Translations under genes and position numbers: made by a program
Notes under the pieces: generated by a model
What the model saw: only the letters and a program-made list of their open reading frames with translations
What the model was told of the DNA's origin: nothing
The model's database searches: none
Shown: positions 1-11,900 of the stretch, piece by piece
How positions within the stretch are numbered: position 1 is the stretch's first letter
How the letters are laid out: every line of letters begins with the position of its first letter
Assembly: GCA_002633005.1 (NCBI GenBank)
Contig: NMRA01000138.1
Coordinates: 273,815-303,886 of the forward strand
Direction: 5' to 3'
Origin: Phoronis australis
Taxonomy: Eukaryota > Phoronida > Phoronidae
DNA length: 30,072 bases

Positions 1-59
1 AGCGATGAATCAGCGCGGCTTTGCGTGATTTTGCATTTCACATCATAAAGAGTTCCATA

Positions 60-205
60 GCAACTCGAGTATGAGTGTCAGATTTGAGTACGTTTGGAGT
101 CTACTCGAAATACGACATTAGATACGCTTTTTTGAGTACGACTCCAGTGAGCACGATTTTGAGTATGAAATCTCGAGTATGAGTATGAGTCTGAGTACGG
201 AGATT
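60..205. repeat. Degenerate GAGTAYG-type short repeat
   Basis: Many imperfect copies of GAGTATGA/GAGTACG, including CTCGAGTATGAG (two similar occurrences) and GAGTATGAGTCTGAGTACGG. A near-perfect palindrome, GAGACCGGGCCCTGGTCTC, follows directly at 207-225. It looks like the decayed edge of a repeat family. No gene is seen in 1-480. Confidence 0.6.
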
Positions 206-479
206 GGAGACCGGGCCCTGGTCTCGCATCACCACCAGAGGCTTGGCCACACTAAGAAAACAAAGTGAAAGTGGGCAATGCCAAGCAACACCACACTTGA
301 TGTTATGCTGAACTATAATATAATCCACACATTTCAGCCTCTCAGAACGAATTAGGAAAAATCATAATGGCACAATAGATATAAAACTATGACTGCATAA
401 TGAAATTTCAAAGCATGCTTGATTTGACCAATGACAATGCCATCAAGTGGTAATACCACAAAATAAAATAATGAAAAAA

Positions 480-2469
480 CAAACATCATAGTTAAAATTC
501 TTTATTTCAAAATTTGATACAGTCAAGCACCAGAATATTAGACCATACCCTGACACATGGATAAACAGAAACGGACCAAAGCAGTTACACGAATCCCAAC
601 TTGATTACATCAGACCCCAAGACTGTTCAGGAATATTGTTGGACACATGCAACAGATTTCTTGTAAAAAGCTTTTACTTAGAGCAGTAGCCTGTCAGCAA
701 CAATTTTTTGAAAAAAACAAAATACAAAAGCATGACAAAATATAGGCCAACTATTTGAACTTGAAAGTTGTATTCTTAATGTGTCATAGCCCACTCAGCA
801 ATAATAAGCAATAATAACCCCTAAAAATCAAAAGAAAATCAATTTCTTAGTCTCAGCTAGTTTATCAAAAGCAGTTTCAAGAAAGTGTGCAGCAGGAACC
901 ACATTCCACTGCCAAGATCAAACTCCGAGTTTCTACTACAGTCTTTCTCAGTGAAATCAACTTGCACTTTCCATCTCAAATCAAAACACAACACACTCCA
1001 TTCATGTGTACATTACAGGCAATACTGGTTGACGTCTGGGTTAAGACCAGACTTCCCGCATTGTACTGGGACCTGGTAACAGTGTCACCTGTCAACCATT
1101 CTAGGTATTGTGCACTTCATAATTCAACTCAATTATGACTTAATTCTGAATTGGACTAGTATAAAACGATATTATGGCCTGACTGTGCCTGTTCAACAAA
1201 GCAGGTAGACAGACTGAATCATATCTGAACTATGTACAAAATTTGTATAATCAGTTTCTACAACAGAAGTTTATGTACAGGACACACAACAGTATTCAGG
1301 CAAAATATTGTTTCTCCATCATGATGGCTTCACAAGGTTAACCCATACTTGACAATGAATTCGGCTTCTGGCCAGCCATCATAATGACGAATTCTGGGTC
1401 ATTTTGTCTGACTACTTTTGTCATATACTGTACATATCCATTGACAAAATGACCAGCATTTTAAAACTGTCGTAAAACATTTGCTCGTAAAAGGTTATGT
1501 CTGGAAAAGAACAAACAAAATTCAAAACCTACTACATTTGGAAAACAAAAACAATAAAACAATATCAAGCACTCATTTAAAAAGACAATAGTAATCTCAA
1601 CTAAAAACGCTAAAAAAGAAGCACTGTGACACAAGACAAAAACAAACTGGAATAGTATAACATAAAGAAATTCTGCTCTAGAAAATAAAGATACAGTTTC
1701 CTCAAACAATCCTGAATAACATGCAGTGCATCAGATTCTTATTGCCACTGAAGTCAAACATTATGTAACTACGTAGACATTGAGTCTGGCAATTTCAATG
1801 ACTGGTTTGAAATCTGGTAATATATGGCAATAAAGGTCACCCTTCATGGCCATAGAATCCACCCAGCTGCATTTCTCAGGCAGCTACCAAAAAGTAAACA
1901 TAAAAACACTAGACATTAATGTTGACATCAGTTTACTCAAGACTATCTGGTGACTGTGGAGGTCCCTAAAATCCCCAGGTACCCTTACAGACAAGCCACA
2001 TGTAAGCAGGCTAGCACATGAAGTCTGTTCTAACATTCCTATCTGTCTTTTGTTAGAATAATATGGAAGGGCTCACAAAATCGCACTCATAAATTTACAC
2101 CCTTCATGAGACAGTGTCAAAGTTTTTTTTGACCATCATCAGGTTCTAAACACGTAGAGGATCAGTATACCAATAGTTGAAATCCCAATTCTTTGCAGTT
2201 GATATATTTCTGACGGCCAATCAGCAGCATTTGCCTAGCCTACGGTAATAAGCAGAATTTGCAAGATATTCATAGTTATCACACTAACATCTTAAACTTT
2301 ATAATAGTTGTAACAAGCAATCATACACAAATAATCCAAGTTCAGCGACATATAGTTCATACATTAATAAGCCAAATGTACGTAAACAGTGCGAATCACC
2401 CAAAAAGACAATCTCTCATCAGTCTGTCAAATATTGACAATTGTAATTATCGGTAGACAGTGGCTGCAA
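480..2469 (-). other. Probable 3' UTR of PPP1R14
   Basis: Downstream of the stop codon on the minus strand I see no family coding sequence and no convincing ORF. The first AATAAA on this strand is at 501-506. It is followed by T- and GT-rich sequence (about 455-490 read on the minus strand), a usual downstream element. This gives a 3' UTR of about 2 kb. Start and end are inferred from these signals only. Confidence 0.5.
501..506 (-). other. Poly(A) signal AATAAA
   Basis: TTTATT on the plus strand reads AATAAA on the minus strand. T/GT-rich sequence follows within 15-45 bases (minus-strand sense). It is the first canonical signal after the PPP1R14 stop. Confidence 0.55.
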
Positions 2470-2511
2470 TCACAAAGTCTTCACTTTTTCCAGGAGATCT
2501 TCCAAAAATTG
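2470..2511 (-). pseudogene. Second copy of PPP1R14 terminal exon (tandem duplicate)
   Basis: The 42 coding bases and the acceptor are the same as in the copy at 2900-2941, offset exactly 430 bp. If the duplication is real this copy lies in the 3' UTR of the first, or is a mutually exclusive terminal exon giving the same protein. If the duplication is an assembly artefact there is only one exon 4. The single N at 2705 between the two blocks favours the artefact. Confidence 0.8.
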
Positions 2512-2570
2512 CTGTAATAGGGTATAACGTAAAAATTAGAAAATATTGACGGAAATCAAAAACCATTAAC

Positions 2571-2633
2571 ACACATACACAAACACAAACACACACACAC
2601 ACGCACGCACACACACACACACAAACACATGCG
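2571..2633. repeat. CA microsatellite (copy A)
   Basis: Interrupted (CA)n with ACACAAACAC and ACGCACGC variants. Its partner in the duplicated block is at about 3002-3065 and is 2 bp longer. Confidence 0.9.
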
Positions 2634-2899
2634 GGCGCACCCACACACATTATGCAATTATTGACATTCACCAATATGTTGTTTTTCGGCCTAAAAATGT
2701 GACANTTATCACACTAACATCTTAAACTTTGTAATAGTTGTAACAAGCAATCATACACAAATAATCCAAGTTCAGCGACATATAGTTCATATATTAATAA
2801 GCCAAATGTACGTAAACAGTGCGAATCACCCAAAAAGACAATCTCTCATCAGTCTGTCAAATATTGACAATTGTAATTATCGGTAGACAGTTGCTGCAA

Positions 2900-2941
2900 T
2901 CACAAAGTCTTCACTTTTTCCAGGAGATCTTCCAAAAATTG
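2900..2941 (-). CDS. PPP1R14: PPP1R14 terminal coding exon 4, upstream copy
   Basis: Minus-strand acceptor CCCTATTACAG, then QFLEDLLEKVKTL and a TGA stop (14 codons). This matches the C-terminal helix of the family (FIQELLAKLQGL in CPI-17; FISGLLDKIRGM in PHI-1). The protein ends directly after the helix, without the extra tail that vertebrate members carry. It is the first of two identical coding copies met by the transcript and would be used by default. Confidence 0.85.
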   Translation of the reverse strand, partial: QFLEDLLEKVKTL

Positions 2942-5900
2942 CTGTAATAGGGTATAACGTAAAAATTAGAAAATATTGACGGAAATCAAAAACCATTAAC
3001 ACACATACACAAACACAAACACACACACACACGCACGCACACACACACACACACAAACACATGCGGGCGCACCCACACACATTATGCAATTATTGACATT
3101 CACCAATATGTTGTTTTTCAGCCTAAAAATGTGAAAATACGCAACTTTTTCAGGTCACATGACCTGTAATTTCAAAGAATCAAAGATGTCAGTTTTTCCG
3201 TTTGCAAAGTCTTAATTCATTCCTACAAATACCATACTCACCCATGTAAACACCCATGTAAACACCCATGTAAACACCCAATGCATGGCTAATCACACAT
3301 ACATACGAAATTTCCAAATCCTTATTTCTAAACACCCATGCTCGTCTCCTCTCCCAACCCCAATGACTGCGACTTCCTTAAAAGTGTCCGTGTCTTTGTG
3401 TACACCTGTCTCATTAGAATTACAGGCCCCAAAAATATGCAACTCACATACCTTTGAGTAACAATCTCTCATTTTCAGCAGAAGTTTGCCTTTTTCCATC
3501 ACGAACACCAGGTATTTTATATACTCGAGACATTTGGAAAAAAACTTGTGACAAAAATCTTCACTTATGGTAAGGAAATAGTGAATTCTATCATGGTAAT
3601 TCAATATCTCAACCTCACCGACCAATCACTTCAGTGGGTGCCATTTTGTTAGAGTACACTTTTAAAGTCTGGAGCACACTCGTGTAACAATCAATCATCC
3701 TTCATTCCACTTACATCAATAAACCAAACTTTTCTTCTTGCTCATGTCTGCTGGATAATTTGACACAGTAAACTGATTTCCACTGTTTTTGCTCAAGTCC
3801 TAAATTGAAGGAACTTTATTATGCGATGTATGTAAAAGCATTTGCTGTTAAAACGAGACAATCTCCTACAAAACACCACGCATACGTAATGGTACTTACA
3901 TCTATTAACTCCGTTCTTGAAACATTATTTAAAAGACCCTGAAAAAGAATAATATGAGTTACAAGTGAACAAAATAAAACAAAACCAAGCAAGAAAAACA
4001 ACTAGAAATTCTTGTTACACGATTTGACACACTCCCGCTAAAATTTAAAGAAACCTTTGGTTTCACCATTGAATGACAGACTTAGTGAATTTCGTCAATT
4101 GAAATATTCGCAATATTACCTAGAACATTTTGTAATTAACAGGGCTCGTTGTACAAGATTTCCAAATGTATCCCTAGCATAACTCTTATTGCATGACTTC
4201 AGGTGAATGGTTAAACTGTGGATAATGTTTATGTATTCTGGCCAAGCACTGCATCAAAGGCGTTTACATCAAAGGGAACTAAAAATCAGGGATGATCAAT
4301 AAGAAATAATACAACATTAAAATAGGCACATCCAAGCAAGTTCTCTCTCTCTCTGTCCCTTTCCCCCTCCCCCCCTCTTCTCTCTCTCTCTCTCTCTCTC
4401 TTCACAGAACTAACTTTTTGGGACTGGGTGTTCACAAGGGCACAAGCACTTTGAACTGAAGGAAGACTTGACTGAACAAATTGAGGGTGGGCCGAAAAGC
4501 CGAGCATAGGTGATGACCCGTGCATTAATATTTCGTCATATAAACAATGAAATAAATAGAATCTGGGAAAACATAACTGGTGAAAGTACAATGAATGACC
4601 TGATAAAAGTTATGATGCGTTATTTATGCCATTTCTGCTCAAGTTTCATATGCTTGGCTGGTTGTCTCCTTGTAAAAAACAAAAAGGAATTGTTACAGAA
4701 TAGACAGAAAGTCACATAATTTTCTTAAAGATTTTAAAACGGCAAATGAATATTCATTTCACAAAATTGGAAAAATAAATGTCAGTCACATAGTACCCCG
4801 CTCATGCAACTCTCTCTTAAAGACTGCAATCTAGGAAATAATACTGTACAGACACAAAAACTGCAGAATTATTAGCTGTTTAACTAGAGTGAAAATTTTG
4901 CAAAACAAATTCCTGAATGAACGCACATGTAACAAGTTTTTCTGATCACCAAGGATTCTAAAAAATACATAATTTCATAGGTATAAAATTTAAGGACAAC
5001 AGAGATCAAAGAATCCTTGGTTACGGAGGTAACTGCACGACATATTTGATAGGCCAAGAACTAAATGTAGTAACTAGACAAGTCATTGGTAAGAGGGTGA
5101 ATACAGAGTTGTCAGTTAACCACCTTATACTGATTACTATTTCAGGTGTTTGCCAACACTTAATCCTATTTCTGACATTAGCAGCTTAGGCACTAACTGT
5201 GGGGTTACTACCAAAGAAGAGGTATAGGGACCAACGGGCTGCTTTTTTACAAACAATTATCCTACGAAAGAGTGCTTTTTCCGACAAAATTTCTTATCAT
5301 TAGGGATGACTTTTTCCAACACAAAATTCATGACAAAAGGTTCACTTAACAAGAAATTCAAAACTCTACAAAAGGTGCAACCACTGCACAAATCCAAAGA
5401 AGGGGTTTTCATCTTAACAAACTTGATTTAAATGATATACTGATTGTTGACAACACGCCATCTCTTCTTTCAGTCTTAATGGGTTAATAATTCACATATC
5501 CAAAAATCCCCAGAGAACAGTTTCAAATGAAAGCGCTTCGAGGAGCGAAACTTGGCGAAATTAACCAAAAAGATGACGATAAAGATGATGACGAAGATGA
5601 CAAATATGATGACGATGATGAACAAAAGAAGTAATAATAACATACACACGACAAACGTAGAAGTCCGAAACCAGTAACAAAAAGGCTACAGTCTTGAGCA
5701 ACACTTGGCGAAATTAACGGAAAAGACAAGGACGGAGATGATGACGAAGATGATGACGATGATGACGAATATGATGATGGTGGTGGCGACGATGAACAAC
5801 ATCACAACATTCATGTGACGAACTTAGATGTCATAAATTAATAAGAAATAGGCTACAGTCTACTTCAACAGAAGATAAACCAACATCAATACAGCAAGAG

Positions 5901-8900
5901 CGCTCAACAAAGGAACAGCGTCATCAGAAAATAAAAGTAGACGTCCTAGCGAAAAATGGTAAACATCTTCTGAAAGTCCGTTCAAAACTCTATCTAAACT
6001 GATGGTATCACCTAATTCCGTAAATTTTTCGAAAAAAATAAAATTTTGCGTTATTTTTAAGAATTTCAAAGTCAAATAACTCGAAAACGGTAAGTCTGAG
6101 AAAAAAATTATTTCAGGTCATTTGAAAGAGTATACCTCAAAGAATCCACATGCAAAAAATCATGTCTTTTCTCTTCCCGTTTAAAATTGCATTCAGCATG
6201 ACTGAAAATGAGTCAACATGCGCCAAATCCGCCATCTTGAAAGCACCTTCCGGTTTTTTGGCTTTTTATAATAGCATATCACAAGAAACTAATACCTGTA
6301 AAAATTCGAAGGAATTGGTCTTATAATGCGACCTCTACAGGAGAAAACGTTTTAGGCCAAAATCGAGGTGCGCATGCGCGATCGCCGATATTTCCGCCAT
6401 TTTTAACCGGAAGTAAACAATTTCCGGTATACTTGCAGAAAACTTCCGGTCCATTTAATGTGCCGATTCTTAGCCTTTTACGTAAAAAATTGTAGCCTCC
6501 AGAAGCATTTGAACCTTTAAAGTCCTTCTCTCACACGTTGTTAACCCTTATTACATGGTTAGAGGATGTTATAAGGATCCAAGAAGTACCTGCCCCATAA
6601 CTAATACACGATCCGTACTCGAAAAAAGTTTAAATGAACGTGCCACTCACGATTCGCACCCGAAGAACCACCGCCATTTTGAACTTGCCGCGAACCCGGA
6701 AGTACAATTCATTCAGGAACCCAGGCTAAGAAAACGCCGTCAGTGTGAGTGCCTCAACCAGCCTGCAAATGGGGATAAAATAATCGACAGCGCGCCTTAA
6801 TTTTAATAAAATCAAAATAAGGACAATTTTATCGACTTTGCTGAAGAAATGTGGCGAATAAGTTTTGACAGCAATTATTTTGCCAGACTAGGGACTGCAG
6901 CCTATCGGACCCGGTGCCGATCGAGACCAGACACTGGCGAACGGTAAACGCATGCGGTTGCAATCTGTTTTGTCGAAGTAAAATGGTCAAATCATAAATG
7001 CTGCATATATTCAAGGGTAGTTTCAGACACTTGCATGAAATTACGGGCTGGTTAGTCCTGTGTCACACTGCCGCGACAGATCTTAGTTAGCCTGAGTCAC
7101 CAGCTACCAGTGAAGACTATCGTCAAAATACAGCTTGTTAGTAGGCCTATACAGCTTTGCGCCAAGGCTACCCTTAGGCCGAACTGGTCGCTGGCCCCAG
7201 CGCTCGCTCAAACGAGGTTTATTTAGAACTTGGGTACTTCTGGCGAACTGTGCAAAGTTATTGGCTTTCAATAGAGATTTTCCCAGACTTTGTATGAGCG
7301 CACCAAGCTTAAAAGAATGGGAGGCTGGAATTTTTGGGAATGTGTATCTTTTACTATAAGATTCAGTGGGTATGTTCAGAGCTACGAATTGCAGACGCTA
7401 AATTTTGGTACTTCCTGTCTTCTAGTGGAATTTTGTCTCTACTTTTTTCGGAATTCGGGCTTCTCTGACTGAGGCAGACCTTTTTCCAGTTCTCCAAAAA
7501 GGGAGCTCGTTAGAGCACATAAGTATGAGAAGTCCAATACAAAATGTTATCATTTTTATTCATTAACCCAAAATGATTTACGAAAATTGAACAAAGTTTC
7601 TTTTTTGTAGCAACGTTTGTCAAAATGTATCAACGTTAAATCTTCACAAATTACAAAGTAGCCGATTGAACATGCCTTTCAGTTCAGCAAAAGTCGACAT
7701 TGTAGGTGCCGCCAGAAATGAGACGAAGTCCAACGGGAATTGTGAGCACATTTATCACTTAATGAGTAACAACTGCGAGGCTGAAATTTGGTGAACACTG
7801 TTAAATCGTGCAGAATAGTAAGTAAAGATATGTCTAACTAAATTTCACCGTAATTTGTTGGCGAAAACAATTTACACAAAGTTTTAAACTCGTAACTTAT
7901 CCCGCTGTCCTCCAATATGGCCGACGCGATCCAAACAAAGTGACCCAAATTTCGCCACAAACCTTGCAATAACTTTACACTGCTAGCCCCGATTTTGATA
8001 CTTTTCGATTTTTACTGAGTAGAATGCACTACCTTTCCGATTATAGCAAAGTACTTTTTCAAAGCGAGAAAAAAAATAAAACCGAAAAAAATTGGTTCGA
8101 CCGACCTACGTAAGGAACTAAACACCAATGCTATTTTAACATACTAAGTACGCGTTACATTCCAAAGAAATCAACGACCACTAACTACAAACTATAAATA
8201 CAGTACATATGCAAACGAATCACGAGATATTACTAATAAAACAAAATAATGAAGACTTTTCAAGCAAGCGATAGCACATTCAGTTACAAGGAAAAAATGT
8301 CGGCTTTCAGGACAAGTTCCTGAACTGATGAGCCGGAAATGTGGGTACGGAAATAACCGATGACAACCGGTAATCATACGCTCAGAGAGAAGGGTCAAAT
8401 ACTGTTCAAAAATCGCTTTTGACAAGGAAGGCGAAAAGAGTATAGAGAAAGGGTGTCGAAAATAAGATTTTATGTAGTAAGTATTTTCGGATACTGGAAC
8501 CACATGGGCAGTTTGAGAGAAGGACTTTAAATGAAAACAAAATGGCCGCCACAGCCGCCACCTTGGATCCTATTTTGACGAAAAACAATAGGCTTCCAGT
8601 ACTTCCGGAAATATGTGTTATGTGTAAATTTCGTGATGATCGGACGAAAATTGCGACCTGTATCGCGCGAACAACAACTTAGTGGAAGAGCAACATACAT
8701 GGCGAAATTTATTTCGCCAAGTAAAGAGTCCCCTAAATTTCGAGTGGGTATCCTATCCAGCAGCATACCCTCATGGAATTTACTACACTCTCATTACTCA
8801 AGTCATTGACCTTTCAACAAGTCCAGATGTAAATGTCTGGAAACTTAGATAATCAGTTAATTGAAACAACCAAGAACATGAATTAGGTGATGTTGTGAAG

Positions 8901-11900
8901 GAAATAACAGTTTAGTTATTACCGTAGGTGACTAACCCATTAGGATTTTGTCACCCTGGCCCTCCCTGTTATCACCAGTACATAATGCGGAAACATTATT
9001 TTGTCTGAATATGACAATGCTCCAATTCCTTTGTATAAAGATTATTGCCAAAATTGTCAAGATGGGGAAAACAGAAGAACTTCCTCCAATTATTTTCTGG
9101 TAGAGGCAGCAATTCAAGAAACAGAGGTCTAAATTGGTGCCATGTTGTTGCTGTTAAGCTATACCCATTGCACGGTTGCCAACTCATTAAGCCTGTAATC
9201 TGTAACCTTCATGATAAAAATCCTTATTTTACTATTGAAAACTTGTACGATTTCCAAAATTTTCAGAAAATTTGAATTTCAATCAAAAGATGGTGTGATT
9301 CTCCCAAAATCAATGATTTTCAGTTTCAAGTGGTGTTTCACTAAAAAAGCAAACACAGTTGAGTCACATGTTTTTGAAATTCAGTCAAAACATTACCAAC
9401 ATGTTGAAAGCAAGCAAAACATAGACACAATGACATGAACAGTCAAGTAATTACAGGGCATACCAAATGAATTCGTCTGCAACTACCCTAATAGGGCATA
9501 GCAACTAAATGACATGAACAAACAGGTTCTAAATTAACTTCAGTATGAAGGCAGGCTGTTTGTACTTATAAGGTAATTGCGAAATGATATTTCTCCAGAT
9601 GTCTGCTTGTTCTAATATTTGTTTGTTACAGGAGAAATGAAAAATTACTCTTGTCCTCAACTTGTTTTCTTATAAGATCAGCATGAAATTTACATACAAT
9701 GTGTGTCTTGTGAATTGCTCCAAGCCTATTGTTTCTAGTTGACATCGTTCGTAAGGTGGCGCTGTGGTGGCCATTTTATAATTTTTGGTTCGCCGAGTCA
9801 TAGGTCCCTTGTCTCTGGATGGATTTTCTGCACTTTTTATTTGGATATATCCTGGGAGTAATATACATATATTGGTCCTAGGATATATCACTGCTAGAGC
9901 TATGCGAACACTGTCATTCATTTTTATCTACAGTTTACCATTCTTGAGTTATTCGAGATTTCCTGGTGATTGCTCTTAAAATAATTTAGTTTTCATGCTG
10001 TATTTCCGGCATCCTTTATGTATTTTTATGAACGAAATTCAGGATGTGGCAAGCGTCGGATCAAAAAGAAATTTATGCATATTGCATATATTGAGAGAAG
10101 CTTGAAGTCTATTACCATATTGCTGCACCATTAGGCCCATAGGAGTCTGTGTGGAACTGCGCTTGCATGCGAAACTTAGGCACATGTGCCAAAATGAGAA
10201 CCACTTAGGTAAAAAAAGGCAGCGAAAAGAGAATTATTTCAGACACAGGCTCGTAGGCCTAAAGGCACGGCAACAAAACTATTACCCAAATTTCTTGAAA
10301 CTACGTCTAGGAACTCCTAAGATACAGAGGCAAATGCAAAACAATTCCCATTAGGAGGCACAGCGGTATGGGCCTACGCAGGAGACATTACCTGGGCTTA
10401 TATGAGAATCTTAGGCATGTGCACTAATATACGAACCACTTGAGTAAAAAAGGCTGAGAAAAAGGCATTATTTCCCAAAGAGACCACAGGGCCTATGGTC
10501 CCGGCAATATGGTATTGTTAGGTGAAATCAGCTACCGTAGCACTGTTATAGCCTTTTTTGAATAAATGCTTGGTGAGCTCTTGAGGTTTGCACCTGTTTG
10601 AGGGAATTGTCTGAAATTTGACCTGACAGATAGATCTCTTCAAGACCTCTTTAATAACATGTGTTATCAGTTTGTCAGTGCAACATACCATTCTCAACTT
10701 ATTCGGGATTTTATGACTGAATGAGTGCCCTTTATTGACCGATTCCGCAGTGTAATTTTGTTAGTTGTTTTGATGTTGGTGCCTTTGATGCTGGATTGTC
10801 AAAGTTGATGTTCTTGGTTACGACATCGTCCTCAACTTTAAATTTTTATTCGATTTCGCCAAGTGTCCCTCCTCATAGTGCTTTCATTTTAAATTTCATT
10901 TAAACCAGTCTAAGGAAATTGCTCCTGCAGTCAAAATAAAATATCCCAGTAAAAGATTTGAAATCACTTAAACAAATGCCCGATTTGCTTCCCTGCTTTA
11001 ATATATCAAACCAATGCTCCATAAGCTTTGTAAACTGACACCGATGCTTTTACCAGTTTCTCAGTCAATAATTTTGGAATGTTTTTACTCCTTCTACTTA
11101 TGATTTTTGCCACGATCTGTACAAAACTGGACGCCAATGACAAGCTATAAATGCTACTGTAGTTGAATTCTAGAACATTTCCTTACCAATATAAACTGTC
11201 TCCTCTTATTCTCCTCTAAGTCTAATACTTCGTCCAGATCTATTTCACAGTCATAGCTATCCAGGTCACCCTGAAAGTACACAAAATATGATATTAAATT
11301 CCATATCAGGTTCAGAGCTATTCATATCACCTTGATATAATATCATATCAGATTCAAAGCTATTCATATCACCTTGACATAATACAATCATATATATCAC
11401 ATCAAAAACTCCTATCATCAACATTCAGAACTATCCATGTTGTCTTAAAAGCTCATATGTGAGTCATACCATAACCCAATTGTATCATCACGTTAAAAAA
11501 TCTCCATGTCATCATGGAAGGCCTAGAATATTGTGATATCAAAATTGGAATTCACAATAAATCAGCCATCTATACCATCTGAGATGCACCTAGATATCAA
11601 AATTTGCATCATCCATTTTCTTGACATCCCAGAGACATCAAAATGACAACATTCCAAAATGCACCTCATCTGATTCAAAACTCCCATGTCAATCAAAAAA
11701 GCAATTGTATCAAAAATCAAATTTACATCGCAAGATTTAAAGACAGGATATGTACAACAACCTATGAAAATCAGAGAAACAGCCGAAACTCAACAGGTGG
11801 GTAACATTGAATTAATATGATGAATTGGAGTCAACTCATGAACCAGCTATATTGGTGACATTAAAATTTACTTGCCTACAACTACATCATAATGGAAGAG

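Larger units (their letters stand above)
2276..3134. repeat. 430-bp tandem duplication around PPP1R14 exon 4, joined at an N
   Basis: Block A (2276-2704) and block B (2706-about 3134) match almost base for base, starting TTATCACACTAAC and ending CCTAAAAATGTGA. Differences are few: for example 2303 A versus 2733 G, GTGGCTGC versus GTTGCTGC near exon 4, a 2-bp length difference in the CA run, and TTTTCGG versus TTTTCAG near the end. The unresolved base at 2705 sits exactly at the junction. This is the pattern expected when two overlapping contigs or alleles are abutted rather than merged. Confidence 0.93.
2942..3899 (-). other. PPP1R14 intron 3
   Basis: Bounded by the donor GTAAGT (3894-3899) and the acceptor before 2941. 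It contains most of duplicated block B, a 12-bp minisatellite (3239-3280) and an unremarkable open frame on the minus strand (3293-3625) with no recognised similarity. Confidence 0.75.
3939..11186 (-). other. PPP1R14 intron 2
   Basis: Runs from donor GTAAGG (11181-11186) to the acceptor AG (3939-3940). I searched both strands for further family exons and found none that fit. Contents: a CT microsatellite, a pair of GAT-rich repeats, a group of promoter-like motifs (6229-6703) and an imperfect tandem repeat (10136-10520). I see nothing identifiable in the remaining stretches (about 4400-5500, 6800-10100, 10520-11180). Confidence 0.75.

Noticed and set aside
2447-3089. Minus-strand open frames rich in Cys-Val across the CA runs
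   Set aside because: They are translations of the CA microsatellites; the true coding use here is the other frame, giving the short exon 4.
3293-3625. 110-codon minus-strand frame in intron 3
   Set aside because: No similarity recognised and it lies between well-supported exons of PPP1R14 on the same strand.
5860-6075. Short exons resembling the missing PPP1R14 segment (hydrophobic frame and candidate AG/GT pairs)
   Set aside because: Residues do not match the family; once the GLLNNVSRTELID exon was found at 3900-3938, no extra exon is needed between exons 2 and 3.
8085-8110. GGTTCGA word suggesting a tRNA B-box
   Set aside because: No matching A-box or cloverleaf around it; no tRNA found anywhere in the window.
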